NCBI GenBank assembly: GCA_001281695.1
Contig: LJIE01000001.1
Span: 998,107 to 1,062,106 of the forward strand
Direction of reading: 5' to 3'
Origin: a bacterium 336/3
Lineage (GTDB): Bacteria; Bacteroidota; Bacteroidia; Cytophagales; Thermonemataceae
DNA: 64,000 bases
Shown here: one piece after another, positions 43,943 through 52,706 of the stretch
Layout of the letters: every line of letters begins with the position of its first letter
Position numbering within the stretch: the first letter of the stretch is position 1
Program-made: the position numbers and the translations under genes
Notes under the pieces: model-generated
Told to the model about the DNA's origin: nothing
The model's database searches: none
What the model saw: the letters and a program-made list of their open reading frames with translations, nothing else

Positions 43943-46900
43943 ATGTCTGAGATAATTCCTTTTACACATTTGCATTGCCATACACAGTTTTCGTTGTTGG
44001 ATGGAGCGGCGAGTATCAAAGAAATGATGAAAAAAGCCCAAAAAAATGGGATGAAAGCCGTAGCCCTGACAGACCATGGCAATATGTTTGGAGCTTTTAA
44101 ATTCGTAGCCGAAGCCAATGCCCATAACTTAAAACCCATTGTAGGCTGTGAGTTTTATTTGGTAAAAGACAGACACCTCAAGACATTCAAAAAAGGAGAA
44201 AAAGACAAACGTTATCATCAACTATTATTAGCCAAAAATCCAGAAGGGTACAGAAATCTTGCAAAACTGTGTTCTTTGGGTTTTATTGAGGGCTATTATT
44301 CCAAATACCCTCGTATAGACAAAGAACTTTTGGTACAATATCACAAAGGACTGATTGCTACTTCATGTTGTTTGGGGGCGGAAGTTCCACAAGCAATTAT
44401 GTATGAAAGTGAAGAAAAAGCAGAAGAACTCTTGAAATGGTGGATAGATTTGTTTGGGGACGATTATTACATAGAACTCCAAAGACACCATTTGGAGAAT
44501 GTAAATGGCAAAGGGATGAGCCAAGAAGATGTAAACCAAACCCTTTTACGTTTTGCCAGAAAATACAATCTCAAAGTAATAGCCACCAACGATTCGCATT
44601 ATGTAGAAGAAGAAGATTCCAATGCTCACGATATTTTGTTGTGTATCAATACAGGAGCGAAGGTTTCTGACCCAAAAGCCAGTGATGAAGAAAGTAGCAA
44701 AGGGCGTTTTGCATTTCCAAATAGTCAGTTTTATTTCAAAACACAAGAAGAAATGAATAAGCTATTTGCAGATGTACCTACAGCTTTGGACTATACCAAC
44801 GAAATTTTTGATAAAATTGAAAATATTAAGCTCAAAAGAGATGTTTTGATGCCCAATTTCCCTCTTCCACAGGGCTTTAATACACAATTTGATTTCTTGA
44901 GACATCTTACTTTTGAAGGAGCAAAATACAAATATCCAGCTCTTACATCTGAGATAGAGCAACGCCTCAATTTTGAGTTGGAAGTCATGCAGAAAATGGG
45001 TTTTGAGGGTTACTTCTTAATTGTACAAGATTTTATCAATGCAGCCAGAAAGTTAGATGTGGGCGTTGGTTTGGGGCGTGGCTCTGCTGCTGGTTCGGCT
45101 GTGGCATATTGTATTGGTATAACCAATATCGACCCTATCCAGTATAATTTACTTTTTGAACGTTTCTTAAATCCAGAGAGGGTATCCATGCCCGATATTG
45201 ATACTGACTTTGATGATGAAGGAAGGCAAAAAGTAATTGATTATGTAGTAGATAAATATGGTAAACACCAAGTAGCTTCTATTATTACGTATGGTACAAT
45301 GGCTGCTAAAATGGCAATCAAAGATGTGGGACGTGTGCTTGAACTGCCTCTGGAAGAAACCAACGTACTCGCCAAACTGATTTCTGATAAACCAGGTACA
45401 AAATTAAAAGATGAATATGGAAAACCTGAAATTAAAGCTATTTTAGAAGAAGGTGGACTGAGAAGTAAAGTGCTTAAAGAAGCATTGATTTTAGAAGGCT
45501 CTGTACGAAACAGAGGTGTACACGCTGCGGGCATCATTATTGCCCCAGATGATATTACGAACTATATTCCTGTTTGCACAGATAACGAGTCTGATTTGTT
45601 TATCACTCAATTTGATGGAAAAGTTATTGAAGATGCAGGAATGCTTAAAATGGACTTTTTGGGACTAAAAACACTCACGATTCTCAAAGATGCTATTAAA
45701 CTTATCAAGAAAAATAAAGGGGTAGAGATAGATATTGATAAAATTCCTTTGGATGATTTGAAAACTTTTGAACTCTACCAAAAAGGTGAAACAGTTGGTA
45801 CATTCCAATTTGAATCTGAAGGGATGCAAATGTATTTGAAGCAACTCAAGCCTACTAATATCGAAGATTTGATTGCTATGAATGCCTTGTATCGCCCAGG
45901 TCCTATGGATTTTATTCCTTTATTTATTGATAGAAAGCAAGGCAGAGAAGCAGTCGAATATCCACATCCACTGTTAGAATCTATCCTGAAAAATACCTAT
46001 GGTATAATGGTCTATCAGGAGCAGATTATGCAGACTGCTCAGATTATTGCAGGCTACTCACTTGGAGGAGCTGATTTGCTACGTAGAGCAATGGGTAAGA
46101 AAGACAAAGAGAAAATGGCAAAAGAGCGTGAGAAGTTTGTGAAAGGAGCTAAAGAAATTAACAACATAGACGAAAAGAAATCCAATGAAATATTTGACAT
46201 TATGGAACGCTTTGCTGAGTATGGTTTTAACCGTTCTCACTCAGCAGCATATTCGGTAATTGCTTATCAAACAGCTTATTTAAAAGCTAATTACCCATCA
46301 GAATACATGGCTTCGGTGCTTACTCACTCTATGGGTAATATTGAAAAAATTACTTTCTTTTTGGCAGAGTGTAAAAAACAAACTTTAGATGTGTTGGGTC
46401 CTGATATCAATGAAAGTTATGCAACTTTTGACGTGAATAAGCAAGGTAAAATACGTTTTGGTTTGGGAGCTATCAAAGGAGCTGGAGAGGTGGCTGTTGC
46501 CAATATGATTGAAGAAAGAGATAATAATGGGGAGTTTAAAAGTATTTTCGATTTTGCAGAGAGAGTAACATTACAATCTGTAAACAAAAAAACATTTGAG
46601 AGCTTGGCTCAGGCTGGGGCTTTTGATTGTTTTAAGGAGGTTTCAAGAGAATCATATTTTACACAAGAAGATGGAACAACTCTGATTGAAAAAATTATCA
46701 GATATGGAAACGGAATTCAAGCAGAGAAAAATAATTTACAGCAATCTCTTTTTGGTGGTGGAGCTAATAACCTAATTCCTACACCCAAACTACCTCGAAA
46801 TGTAGAGGCTTGGGGCGAAATGGAGCGATTAAACAAAGAAAAAGATGTGGTAGGTTTTTATATTTCGGGGCATCCATTAGACCAATACCGAATAGAAATG

Positions 46901-47452
46901 AATCATTTGGTTACTTGTAAACTATCTGATATACAAAATTATAGAGATAAAGAAATTTTTGTAGGTGGGATTGTTACAGAAGTACAAATGAAACAAGCCA
47001 AAAATGGTAATTATTTTACATTGTTTAAAATAGAAGATTACGAAAGTAGCACTCAGTTAGCTCTTTTCGGCTCTGACCATGCAAAATTTTCAGGTTTTGC
47101 TCAACTCAATAATTTCTTGTTTATCAAGGGAAAAATGCAAAAACGTTGGGGTAATGAAGACCAGTACGAGCTTAAAGTTCAAAACATTGAGCTTTTGAGT
47201 GAAGTACGTGGTAAAGCCATTAAAAATATTCATTTGCAAGTAGATTTGCAGTTTTTATCAGAACGTTTGGTCGCTGAACTCGAAACACTTCTACAAACCC
47301 ATAAGGGCAAAGTGCCTCTCAAAATGACACTTTTTGATAGCCAAGAAAAAATAAGTATTCAAACTTTTTCTAAAAAATATGCAGTCAGTGTAGAAAATAC
47401 ACTTTTAGAAAGTTTAGAGCATTTGGATGGTGTGAGTTGTAAAATATTGTAA
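43943..47452 (+). CDS. dnaE: DNA polymerase III subunit alpha
   Basis: The ATG at 43943 starts directly before the PHP domain (FTHLHCHTQFSLLDG, with the further metal-site ALTDHGNMFG). The 1169-residue protein then has the polymerase core with GLGRGSAAGSAVAY and the catalytic Asp pair in MPDIDTDFDD, the fingers with GIMVYQEQIM and AEYGFNRSHSAAY, a helix-hairpin-helix region and an OB domain (IFVGGIVTEVQMKQAKNG). It is the replicative DNA polymerase. It is full-length with no intein. The next gene begins 17 bp after the stop, so the HipA-like gene may read through from dnaE. Confidence 0.97.
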   Translation: MSEIIPFTHLHCHTQFSLLDGAASIKEMMKKAQKNGMKAVALTDHGNMFGAFKFVAEANAHNLKPIVGCEFYLVKDRHLKTFKKGEKDKRYHQLLLAKNPEGYRNLAKLCSLGFIEGYYSKYPRIDKELLVQYHKGLIATSCCLGAEVPQAIMYESEEKAEELLKWWIDLFGDDYYIELQRHHLENVNGKGMSQEDVNQTLLRFARKYNLKVIATNDSHYVEEEDSNAHDILLCINTGAKVSDPKASDEESSKGRFAFPNSQFYFKTQEEMNKLFADVPTALDYTNEIFDKIENIKLKRDVLMPNFPLPQGFNTQFDFLRHLTFEGAKYKYPALTSEIEQRLNFELEVMQKMGFEGYFLIVQDFINAARKLDVGVGLGRGSAAGSAVAYCIGITNIDPIQYNLLFERFLNPERVSMPDIDTDFDDEGRQKVIDYVVDKYGKHQVASIITYGTMAAKMAIKDVGRVLELPLEETNVLAKLISDKPGTKLKDEYGKPEIKAILEEGGLRSKVLKEALILEGSVRNRGVHAAGIIIAPDDITNYIPVCTDNESDLFITQFDGKVIEDAGMLKMDFLGLKTLTILKDAIKLIKKNKGVEIDIDKIPLDDLKTFELYQKGETVGTFQFESEGMQMYLKQLKPTNIEDLIAMNALYRPGPMDFIPLFIDRKQGREAVEYPHPLLESILKNTYGIMVYQEQIMQTAQIIAGYSLGGADLLRRAMGKKDKEKMAKEREKFVKGAKEINNIDEKKSNEIFDIMERFAEYGFNRSHSAAYSVIAYQTAYLKANYPSEYMASVLTHSMGNIEKITFFLAECKKQTLDVLGPDINESYATFDVNKQGKIRFGLGAIKGAGEVAVANMIEERDNNGEFKSIFDFAERVTLQSVNKKTFESLAQAGAFDCFKEVSRESYFTQEDGTTLIEKIIRYGNGIQAEKNNLQQSLFGGGANNLIPTPKLPRNVEAWGEMERLNKEKDVVGFYISGHPLDQYRIEMNHLVTCKLSDIQNYRDKEIFVGGIVTEVQMKQAKNGNYFTLFKIEDYESSTQLALFGSDHAKFSGFAQLNNFLFIKGKMQKRWGNEDQYELKVQNIELLSEVRGKAIKNIHLQVDLQFLSERLVAELETLLQTHKGKVPLKMTLFDSQEKISIQTFSKKYAVSVENTLLESLEHLDGVSCKIL

Positions 47453-47469
47453 AATGGTATTTGCTGATT

Positions 47470-48321
47470 ATGCAGAGTATAGATAGAAAAAATGTACTTG
47501 GTATTTTAGATGAAATACAAACAACAGGACATAGTCCTTTAAAGGTAATAGCTGATGATAATCAAACATATTTTATAAAAAACTATGGAGGTATATTACC
47601 AGCATACTACCTTTGTTCTGAAATAATATGTAATGGTTTATTATCAATATGGCAGTTACCAACACCTCAAATAATATTATTAGATTTAAACTCGAAGTCT
47701 TTTCAAGAAAAACTATTAAAATATTCTAAAAAATATCATAAAGCTCATTATTATGATAATATTCCTGCTGTTGGAAGTTTATTAGTAGAAGGAAATATTA
47801 TAGAATTGAATACATTGACAGAACCAAGTTCATGGCTTGAAATAAATACTATTGAGAATAAAGATAATATTTGGAAGATAGGGTTATTTGATATATGGGT
47901 AGAAAATGATGATAGAAAGCCAAGTAATCCAAACACTTTAATTCAACACATTAGTACAAATAGAAAAAAAGTGTATGCTTTGGACCATGCTTTTTGCTTT
48001 AATTCAATTGCTTACAAAGATTTACATCCAGATTTTGGAGTTTCACAAAGTTTTAATGATAATATTTTATTTACGAACTTAGCTAAAGAACTTTTTAAAA
48101 AATATCAGAATGATAAGCCGTTCAGAAATGATGTTGAAAGTTTCTTTAAAGCAAAAGTTGAAATTTGTAGAATACATTTTTGTGAAATTTTAGATAACAT
48201 ACCTATTGAGTTTGGATTAAATGAAATAGATAAAGAAAAATTATATAATTTTCTATTTCACCAACAAAGAAATAAAAACGTTTTAGAATGTTTTTTTGAT
48301 CATATAGAAGATTATGCCTAA
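47470..48321 (+). CDS. HipA-like kinase domain protein (HipA_2 type)
   Basis: From the ATG at 47470 the 283-residue protein carries a reduced kinase fold. TYFIKNYGG offers the ATP-binding Lys, IGLFDIWVENDDRKPSNPN is the catalytic loop (Asp followed by Asn) and YALDHAFCF contains the metal-binding Asp. This matches the HipA_2 group rather than true HipA toxins: there is no HipB antitoxin gene. The downstream gene overlaps it by 8 bp and starts with a DUF3037 domain, the common partner of this family. What it phosphorylates is unknown. It could be a two-component conflict or stress module. Confidence 0.75.
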   Translation: MQSIDRKNVLGILDEIQTTGHSPLKVIADDNQTYFIKNYGGILPAYYLCSEIICNGLLSIWQLPTPQIILLDLNSKSFQEKLLKYSKKYHKAHYYDNIPAVGSLLVEGNIIELNTLTEPSSWLEINTIENKDNIWKIGLFDIWVENDDRKPSNPNTLIQHISTNRKKVYALDHAFCFNSIAYKDLHPDFGVSQSFNDNILFTNLAKELFKKYQNDKPFRNDVESFFKAKVEICRIHFCEILDNIPIEFGLNEIDKEKLYNFLFHQQRNKNVLECFFDHIEDYA

Positions 48322-50899
48322 AAGTTACTACACATTGATTCAAATAGTCCCAAATTTATCTGCAAATGATAGATTAAGTATTGGTTTGATAGGATTTGAT
48401 GAGAACTCCGTTAAATTTCGCTTTTCTGATTTAAGAAAAACAATTGCGATAAAACTACTTAATAGCAATAGTATAATAAACTACATTACTACTCAAATAG
48501 ATAAAAAACTATCTCAAAATGTTATAAATTTAGAAGCACAAATTCAAACAAAAGGAGCAAATGATACTAATTGGATAGGAAGTTATTTAGATTATTTACA
48601 AAAATATTCAAATGGTACTTTACAATTTTCAGAACCAATTTTAATATTAGATAGTTTAACTGAGGCAAGATTTGATAGTTTGTATGATAGCCTCTTAGCA
48701 ACTAATTATCAATTAGATGATGAGAGACTTAATCTTAATAATAATATCGAAAATCAGGAAAACAATAATAGTTTTGATATTTCTGAGAATAATTCTAATC
48801 CCCAAAATAGAATATCAGAAGATGATTTTTTTAAACATACTCACATAATAGATCAATTATATTTCTCATTAAAAAGATTTGAAGATATTCTTGTTCTCCC
48901 AAGGAATTTTTTGATGAATCTTTATCCTTTTAATAAAAGTAGAGATGAATATAGTTATTTAGGTAATTATTCGTTGCAAACTCGAAATAAGGAACTTCTT
49001 GATTTTTTTGATAAAATAACGACTAATGTTGATGAAGTGGAGTATAATATTCCAGAAGAGTTAGATAATGTAGATAACTATGATGAAAAGTTAAAATTTA
49101 TTTTGAAGCAACTCAATCATGCACAAATTCTTTATGTATGGTTGGATAAAAAAGAAAATGAGTATAAAAATATTATATTAGAAAATCATATTAATTGTGA
49201 TTGCATATTATGTTCTTATCAAGATTTTAACTTTGCAAGGTCTGCTCAGTTGCTACAAGAAACTAATACAGAAAATAAAAATGAAGCAATGGACAATGCT
49301 TTTGCTCACTATTTATTTGGAAATTACTTTACGTCTGCCCAATGCTACATTGATTTGGAAGCAAAACTTAAAAAAGATGAAAAAAATATCCTAAGGCTAA
49401 TATGTGTTCATAACATTGTAAAGTTAAGCAAGTATGATACAGAGATAGAATGGCTGATTTCCGAAGGATTCATTGATAGGATAAAAGGAGAGCAGGTAAT
49501 AGAACAATTCAAAAATGTAGATGAATGGAAAACTATAGGAGACATGAATGTGTCTAAGAAAGAAAAAGAATTATTAGAATGGATTAAAGAGGAGAAAACT
49601 TTTTACTATGGTTTTACAGAAATAACAGATTCATCGAAAAAACTTATTGATAATTATCATAGAATAAAAAATGGAGGAACTGTTTGGAGTCAGGAGATAG
49701 ATGGTTTAAAAGTAGAATTAAATGAACTTATACTTTTTTATGTAGGTAACGGGTTAATATTTCAACATTTTAAAGAATTTTATGATATAGTAGCTTTGGC
49801 AACAGAAGCTTTTATAGCTTCTCATAGCATACCTAAAGATAAAGATTCATCAAAATTAAAACACTTTGACGATACTTTATTATCAAATATTGTGCTTTAC
49901 TGTCATGCAGAAGATTTAGACAAATGCTTTGATAAGTATCAGGTTAAAGAAATTAACTATCAAAGTAATTCTTATATGTTTTGGGATAGGGTAAATAATT
50001 TTTTTGACTCTAAGAATAACCTTTCATTAATTTTACCATTACTCAAAGAGCGAACAAATAGAAAATTTTTAGGAACATATAAAAATATATGTAAAAATCT
50101 ACTCCTTGTTTTGGGGTATATGAAAGTAGAAACAGAATCTTTTGAAATGATTTTAGAGAAAATCCTGAATTTCTGGAAAGAAACACCCATTATCACTAAA
50201 GATAGAGAAATGCAACATTTTTTAAAGGGATTTTTATCTTTAAAAGAAGAGGATTTAAAAAATGAGAAACTTTCAGAAGTATTATTTGATTTCCTTAAAT
50301 TTTTGTCTACAATAGATGAATTTAAACACCAGCACCTACAGATTATGCGATTGCTGGTTTGGAGATTTGAAAAATATGATAGAAATTATCAAATAGATGA
50401 TATAAAGATTATAGAAAAAATATTAGTAAATTCTCAAAATGAACGAGAGTTGTTAGTTTATATATACCCAATTATAGCTGAAAACTTTAAGAATTTAATA
50501 ATAGAAAAGCTTCAAAGTTATTTGTATGAAAAATTTGACATTTATATTTTTTATGAGGCTATGTATGCAGGAATGCTTGATTACAAAGAATATTTTGATA
50601 AGATAATAGAGGGCAAACATTATGAAGCAGCTATCAGCATTGGCTATAAATATAGGTTAGATTTTCAAGATACTGTATTTCAAGAAATAAAAACACACTC
50701 TCCTTATTTTGAATGGCTCATAGAACCAGAAAGTTTTGATTATTCTTTATTTCAAATAAAGTGGATACATGAAATTAGATACACAAGTTTAAGAGAAATT
50801 ATATGGAAATCTCAAAAGTTAAAAGAATATTTAGAAAAATACTTAAAAGATAATGATAATGAGAATTTAAGAAAGTTTTATTTTTCTTACATAGTATAA
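48314..50899 (+). CDS. DUF3037-like protein with a ~700-residue helical extension
   Basis: Residues 1-~140 look like DUF3037 (SYYTLIQIVPNLSANDRLSIGLIGFD), normally a stand-alone protein of about 120-150 residues next to a HipA-like kinase. Here an Asn-rich linker (about 138-160) leads to a very long, mostly helical region to residue 861, with charged repeats such as FAHYLFGNYFTSAQCYIDL near 325-345 and many aromatic residues. No enzymatic motif is visible in the extension. I have the impression, unverified, that it resembles the helical-repeat halves of large defence effectors. The gene overlaps the kinase gene by 8 bp (ATGCCTAA), so their translation is coupled. Codon use is AT-rich. Confidence 0.65.
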   Translation: MPKSYYTLIQIVPNLSANDRLSIGLIGFDENSVKFRFSDLRKTIAIKLLNSNSIINYITTQIDKKLSQNVINLEAQIQTKGANDTNWIGSYLDYLQKYSNGTLQFSEPILILDSLTEARFDSLYDSLLATNYQLDDERLNLNNNIENQENNNSFDISENNSNPQNRISEDDFFKHTHIIDQLYFSLKRFEDILVLPRNFLMNLYPFNKSRDEYSYLGNYSLQTRNKELLDFFDKITTNVDEVEYNIPEELDNVDNYDEKLKFILKQLNHAQILYVWLDKKENEYKNIILENHINCDCILCSYQDFNFARSAQLLQETNTENKNEAMDNAFAHYLFGNYFTSAQCYIDLEAKLKKDEKNILRLICVHNIVKLSKYDTEIEWLISEGFIDRIKGEQVIEQFKNVDEWKTIGDMNVSKKEKELLEWIKEEKTFYYGFTEITDSSKKLIDNYHRIKNGGTVWSQEIDGLKVELNELILFYVGNGLIFQHFKEFYDIVALATEAFIASHSIPKDKDSSKLKHFDDTLLSNIVLYCHAEDLDKCFDKYQVKEINYQSNSYMFWDRVNNFFDSKNNLSLILPLLKERTNRKFLGTYKNICKNLLLVLGYMKVETESFEMILEKILNFWKETPIITKDREMQHFLKGFLSLKEEDLKNEKLSEVLFDFLKFLSTIDEFKHQHLQIMRLLVWRFEKYDRNYQIDDIKIIEKILVNSQNERELLVYIYPIIAENFKNLIIEKLQSYLYEKFDIYIFYEAMYAGMLDYKEYFDKIIEGKHYEAAISIGYKYRLDFQDTVFQEIKTHSPYFEWLIEPESFDYSLFQIKWIHEIRYTSLREIIWKSQKLKEYLEKYLKDNDNENLRKFYFSYIV

Positions 50900-50926
50900 A
50901 AAACTCTACCAAAAGGTAGAGTTTTT
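50899..50926. terminator. bidirectional intrinsic terminator
   Basis: The 12-bp stem AAAAACTCTACC/GGTAGAGTTTTT with an AAAA loop lies between the convergent DUF3037-type gene and the NhaC-type gene. Confidence 0.92.
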
Positions 50927-50928
50927 AT

Positions 50929-52233
50929 TTATGAAGCCATAAGTGGCTGATTATGGGATTCCTTCTTTTTAAGTAAAGTAAATAACAGTGTAAAAATACC
51001 TGTGAGAATAGGATAATACAGATATTGAATAACTTCTAAAGGCGAAACTTTCATGGAGGCAATAGCCAATGCTGTCAAAATTTGAGCTCCATAAGGAATA
51101 ATGCCTTGTACAAAGCAAGAAACAGTATCCAAAATACTTGCACTTCTTTTAGGAGCAACATTGTATTTTAAAGAAATTTCTTTGGCTAAAGGTCCCACAA
51201 TTACAATGGTAATGGTATTGTTGGCAATACATACATTGATAAGTCCTGTTAAGAAAAAAATACCTAATTCTGCTTTTTTGGGAGAGTCAATTCTTTTAAA
51301 AACCTGCTCCAGTAAGAAGTCAATTCCTCCCTGTAACCTGATGATACCTACAACACCCCCAATAATCAGGCACAGAATACTTAATTCAAACATACTTCCC
51401 ATTCCCTGATTAACAGAAACAAATAATTTTTCTAAAGAGAAACCTTCATAAATGCCTACCAATGTGTAGCTGATAATTCCGATTAAAAGTGTCCAGATAA
51501 CATTTACGCCCAATAAAGCAATGATAAAAACGCCTAAATAGGGGATAACTTTAAAAAAATGATAATGAGAAGGTTCAGGATTTTCGAAGTTTTGACTATT
51601 GATATTTGAAAAAGCATAAATTGTAAACGTAATAAGTGCAGGAAGAAGAATTATTTTAAAATTCACCTTGAATTTATCTTTCATGTTTACGCCTTGTGTT
51701 CGGGTAGCTGCGATAGTAGTATCAGAGACAAACGAAAGATTATCACCTAACATAGAGCCTCCAACTACTGCTGCAAGGGCAATAGGCAGACTTCCTTCTA
51801 TATTTTCATTTAAACCCACAGCAATCGGAGCAAGAGCTGCAATCGTTCCCACAGAAGTACCCAATGCAATTGAAATAAAACTTGCTACCAAAAATAAACC
51901 TGCTATGAGAAGTTGTGGAGGTAAATATTTTAAAGTAAAATGAATGGTAGCACTAATTGCTCCTACATCCTTACTGACTTGTCCAAAAATGCCAGCCAAC
52001 AAAAAAATAACAATCATGAGTAATATGTTTTCATCGCCAGCTCCTTCGGCAAAGGCTTTGAGTTTGCGGTCAAACTTTACCTTAGGAAATTGAAGAAAAG
52101 CAATAAATAAGGATATGAGAAATATGACAAGTACGGGAACTTTGTAAAAGTCATTGAAGTAGAGAGAAAGAGAAAAGTATGTTCCAATAAAGAACAACAA
52201 AGGCAATAAGGCTATGAATTTTCCTTTTTTCAT
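50929..52233 (-). CDS. NhaC-type transporter, probable methionine importer (MetT-like)
   Basis: The 434-residue protein has about eleven membrane helices and NhaC-superfamily signatures such as AAVVGGSMLGDNLSFVSDTTIAATRTQGV and NNTITIVIVGPLA. By fold it would be called a Na+/H+ antiporter, but the leader has a clear SAM riboswitch (52443-52543). NhaC-superfamily transporters under SAM riboswitches have been assigned as methionine transporters (MetT), which is the better guess here. The distance from the riboswitch to the start is ~210 nt and holds a short Cys-rich leader frame. The gene is monocistronic with its own terminator. Confidence 0.85.
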   Translation of the reverse strand: MKKGKFIALLPLLFFIGTYFSLSLYFNDFYKVPVLVIFLISLFIAFLQFPKVKFDRKLKAFAEGAGDENILLMIVIFLLAGIFGQVSKDVGAISATIHFTLKYLPPQLLIAGLFLVASFISIALGTSVGTIAALAPIAVGLNENIEGSLPIALAAVVGGSMLGDNLSFVSDTTIAATRTQGVNMKDKFKVNFKIILLPALITFTIYAFSNINSQNFENPEPSHYHFFKVIPYLGVFIIALLGVNVIWTLLIGIISYTLVGIYEGFSLEKLFVSVNQGMGSMFELSILCLIIGGVVGIIRLQGGIDFLLEQVFKRIDSPKKAELGIFFLTGLINVCIANNTITIVIVGPLAKEISLKYNVAPKRSASILDTVSCFVQGIIPYGAQILTALAIASMKVSPLEVIQYLYYPILTGIFTLLFTLLKKKESHNQPLMAS

Positions 52234-52277
52234 GTTATGATATAATTAAGAGTTTCAGGTACAAAAAATAGATATGA

Positions 52278-52301
52278 TTACAGACGCTTAGAAGCCTGTA
52301 A
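52278..52301 (-). promoter_or_regulatory. leader hairpin, possible attenuator
   Basis: On the minus strand TTACAG pairs with CTGTAA and an inner CTT with AAG; 10 nt later comes TATTTTTTG. It lies between the poly-Cys frame and the transporter start. The end of the leader frame (TTAAGC) is complementary to bases inside this hairpin, so alternative pairings are conceivable. Confidence 0.35.
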
Positions 52302-52333
52302 AAAAATATGAATAGACTAAAATGATGATTAGC

Positions 52334-52360
52334 TTAACAGCAACAACAGAGCAAAGCCAT
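52334..52360 (-). CDS. poly-cysteine leader peptide frame (8 residues)
   Basis: A minimal reading frame in the leader between the SAM riboswitch and the transporter encodes Met-Ala-Leu-Leu-Cys-Cys-Cys-Cys and stops with TAA. Four consecutive Cys codons (three TGT and one TGC) are very unlikely by chance in this AT-rich DNA. Poly-Cys leader peptides act as cysteine-responsive attenuators in mycobacteria. Here the frame lies 83 nt after the riboswitch and ~100 nt before the gene. The Cys codons can also pair with an upstream ACAACA in a hairpin, so structure alone might explain the sequence. Confidence 0.45.
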   Translation of the reverse strand: MALLCCCC

Positions 52361-52442
52361 GAAGATTGTTGTTTCCAAATTATATTTGGTTATGTAAGAA
52401 AATGTGGCTGAAAAAAATAAGTTCTTTTGCATGTTTGTATAA

Positions 52443-52543
52443 GTTTTATATTTCCTAAATAGTTTAGGCAGGAATTAGCACCTTGCTTAAGCAGGTTGCC
52501 AGCACTTCTTAGAGCCTGTTCTCTTCGTGCTTCTTTATAAAAC
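52443..52543 (-). promoter_or_regulatory. SAM riboswitch (S-box, SAM-I type)
   Basis: On the minus strand the conserved core is present: P2 AGCAC...GTGCT, GGCAACC (plus 52494-52500), a P3 hairpin around GCTTAAGC, and GGTGCTAATTCC (plus 52471-52482), the diagnostic J3/4 sequence. P4 is CCTAAA-CTA-TTTAGG. P1 pairs GTTTTATA (plus 52536-52543) with TATAAAAC (plus 52443-52450), 8 bp. It should repress the downstream NhaC-type transporter when SAM binds. A strong terminator in the expression platform is not obvious; translation or a weak attenuator may be involved. Confidence 0.92.
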
Positions 52544-52657
52544 AATTACAATAATCAACTAAGAGAGAATCTTAGATTTGAAGAGGTGTAATTGAATGAT
52601 GTTGCAAAGCTATATTGAAAAAACGAATAAGCCAAATTTTATTTGGTTTTATTTTTT

Positions 52658-52680
52658 ATGATATTTTAGAGAAATATCAT
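52658..52680. repeat. 9-bp inverted repeat upstream of the LRR pair
   Basis: ATGATATTT and AAATATCAT form a perfect 9-bp inverted repeat with a 5-nt centre, 27 bp before the first LRR start. A second hairpin CCAAAT/ATTTGG followed by T-rich DNA lies just upstream at about 52632-52658. These could be an operator, a terminator for minus-strand reading or an mRNA hairpin. Confidence 0.45.
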
Positions 52681-52706
52681 AAATTGTATGATATAATAAA
52701 AACTTC

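Noticed and set aside
43943-47452. Possible intein or frameshift in dnaE
   Set aside because: The frame is continuous, the active-site region PDIDTDFDD is uninterrupted and the length is normal for DnaE.
47470-48321. Classical HipBA toxin-antitoxin module
   Set aside because: There is no HipB-like helix-turn-helix gene next to it and the protein lacks the full-length HipA layout; it fits the HipA_2 plus DUF3037 pairing.
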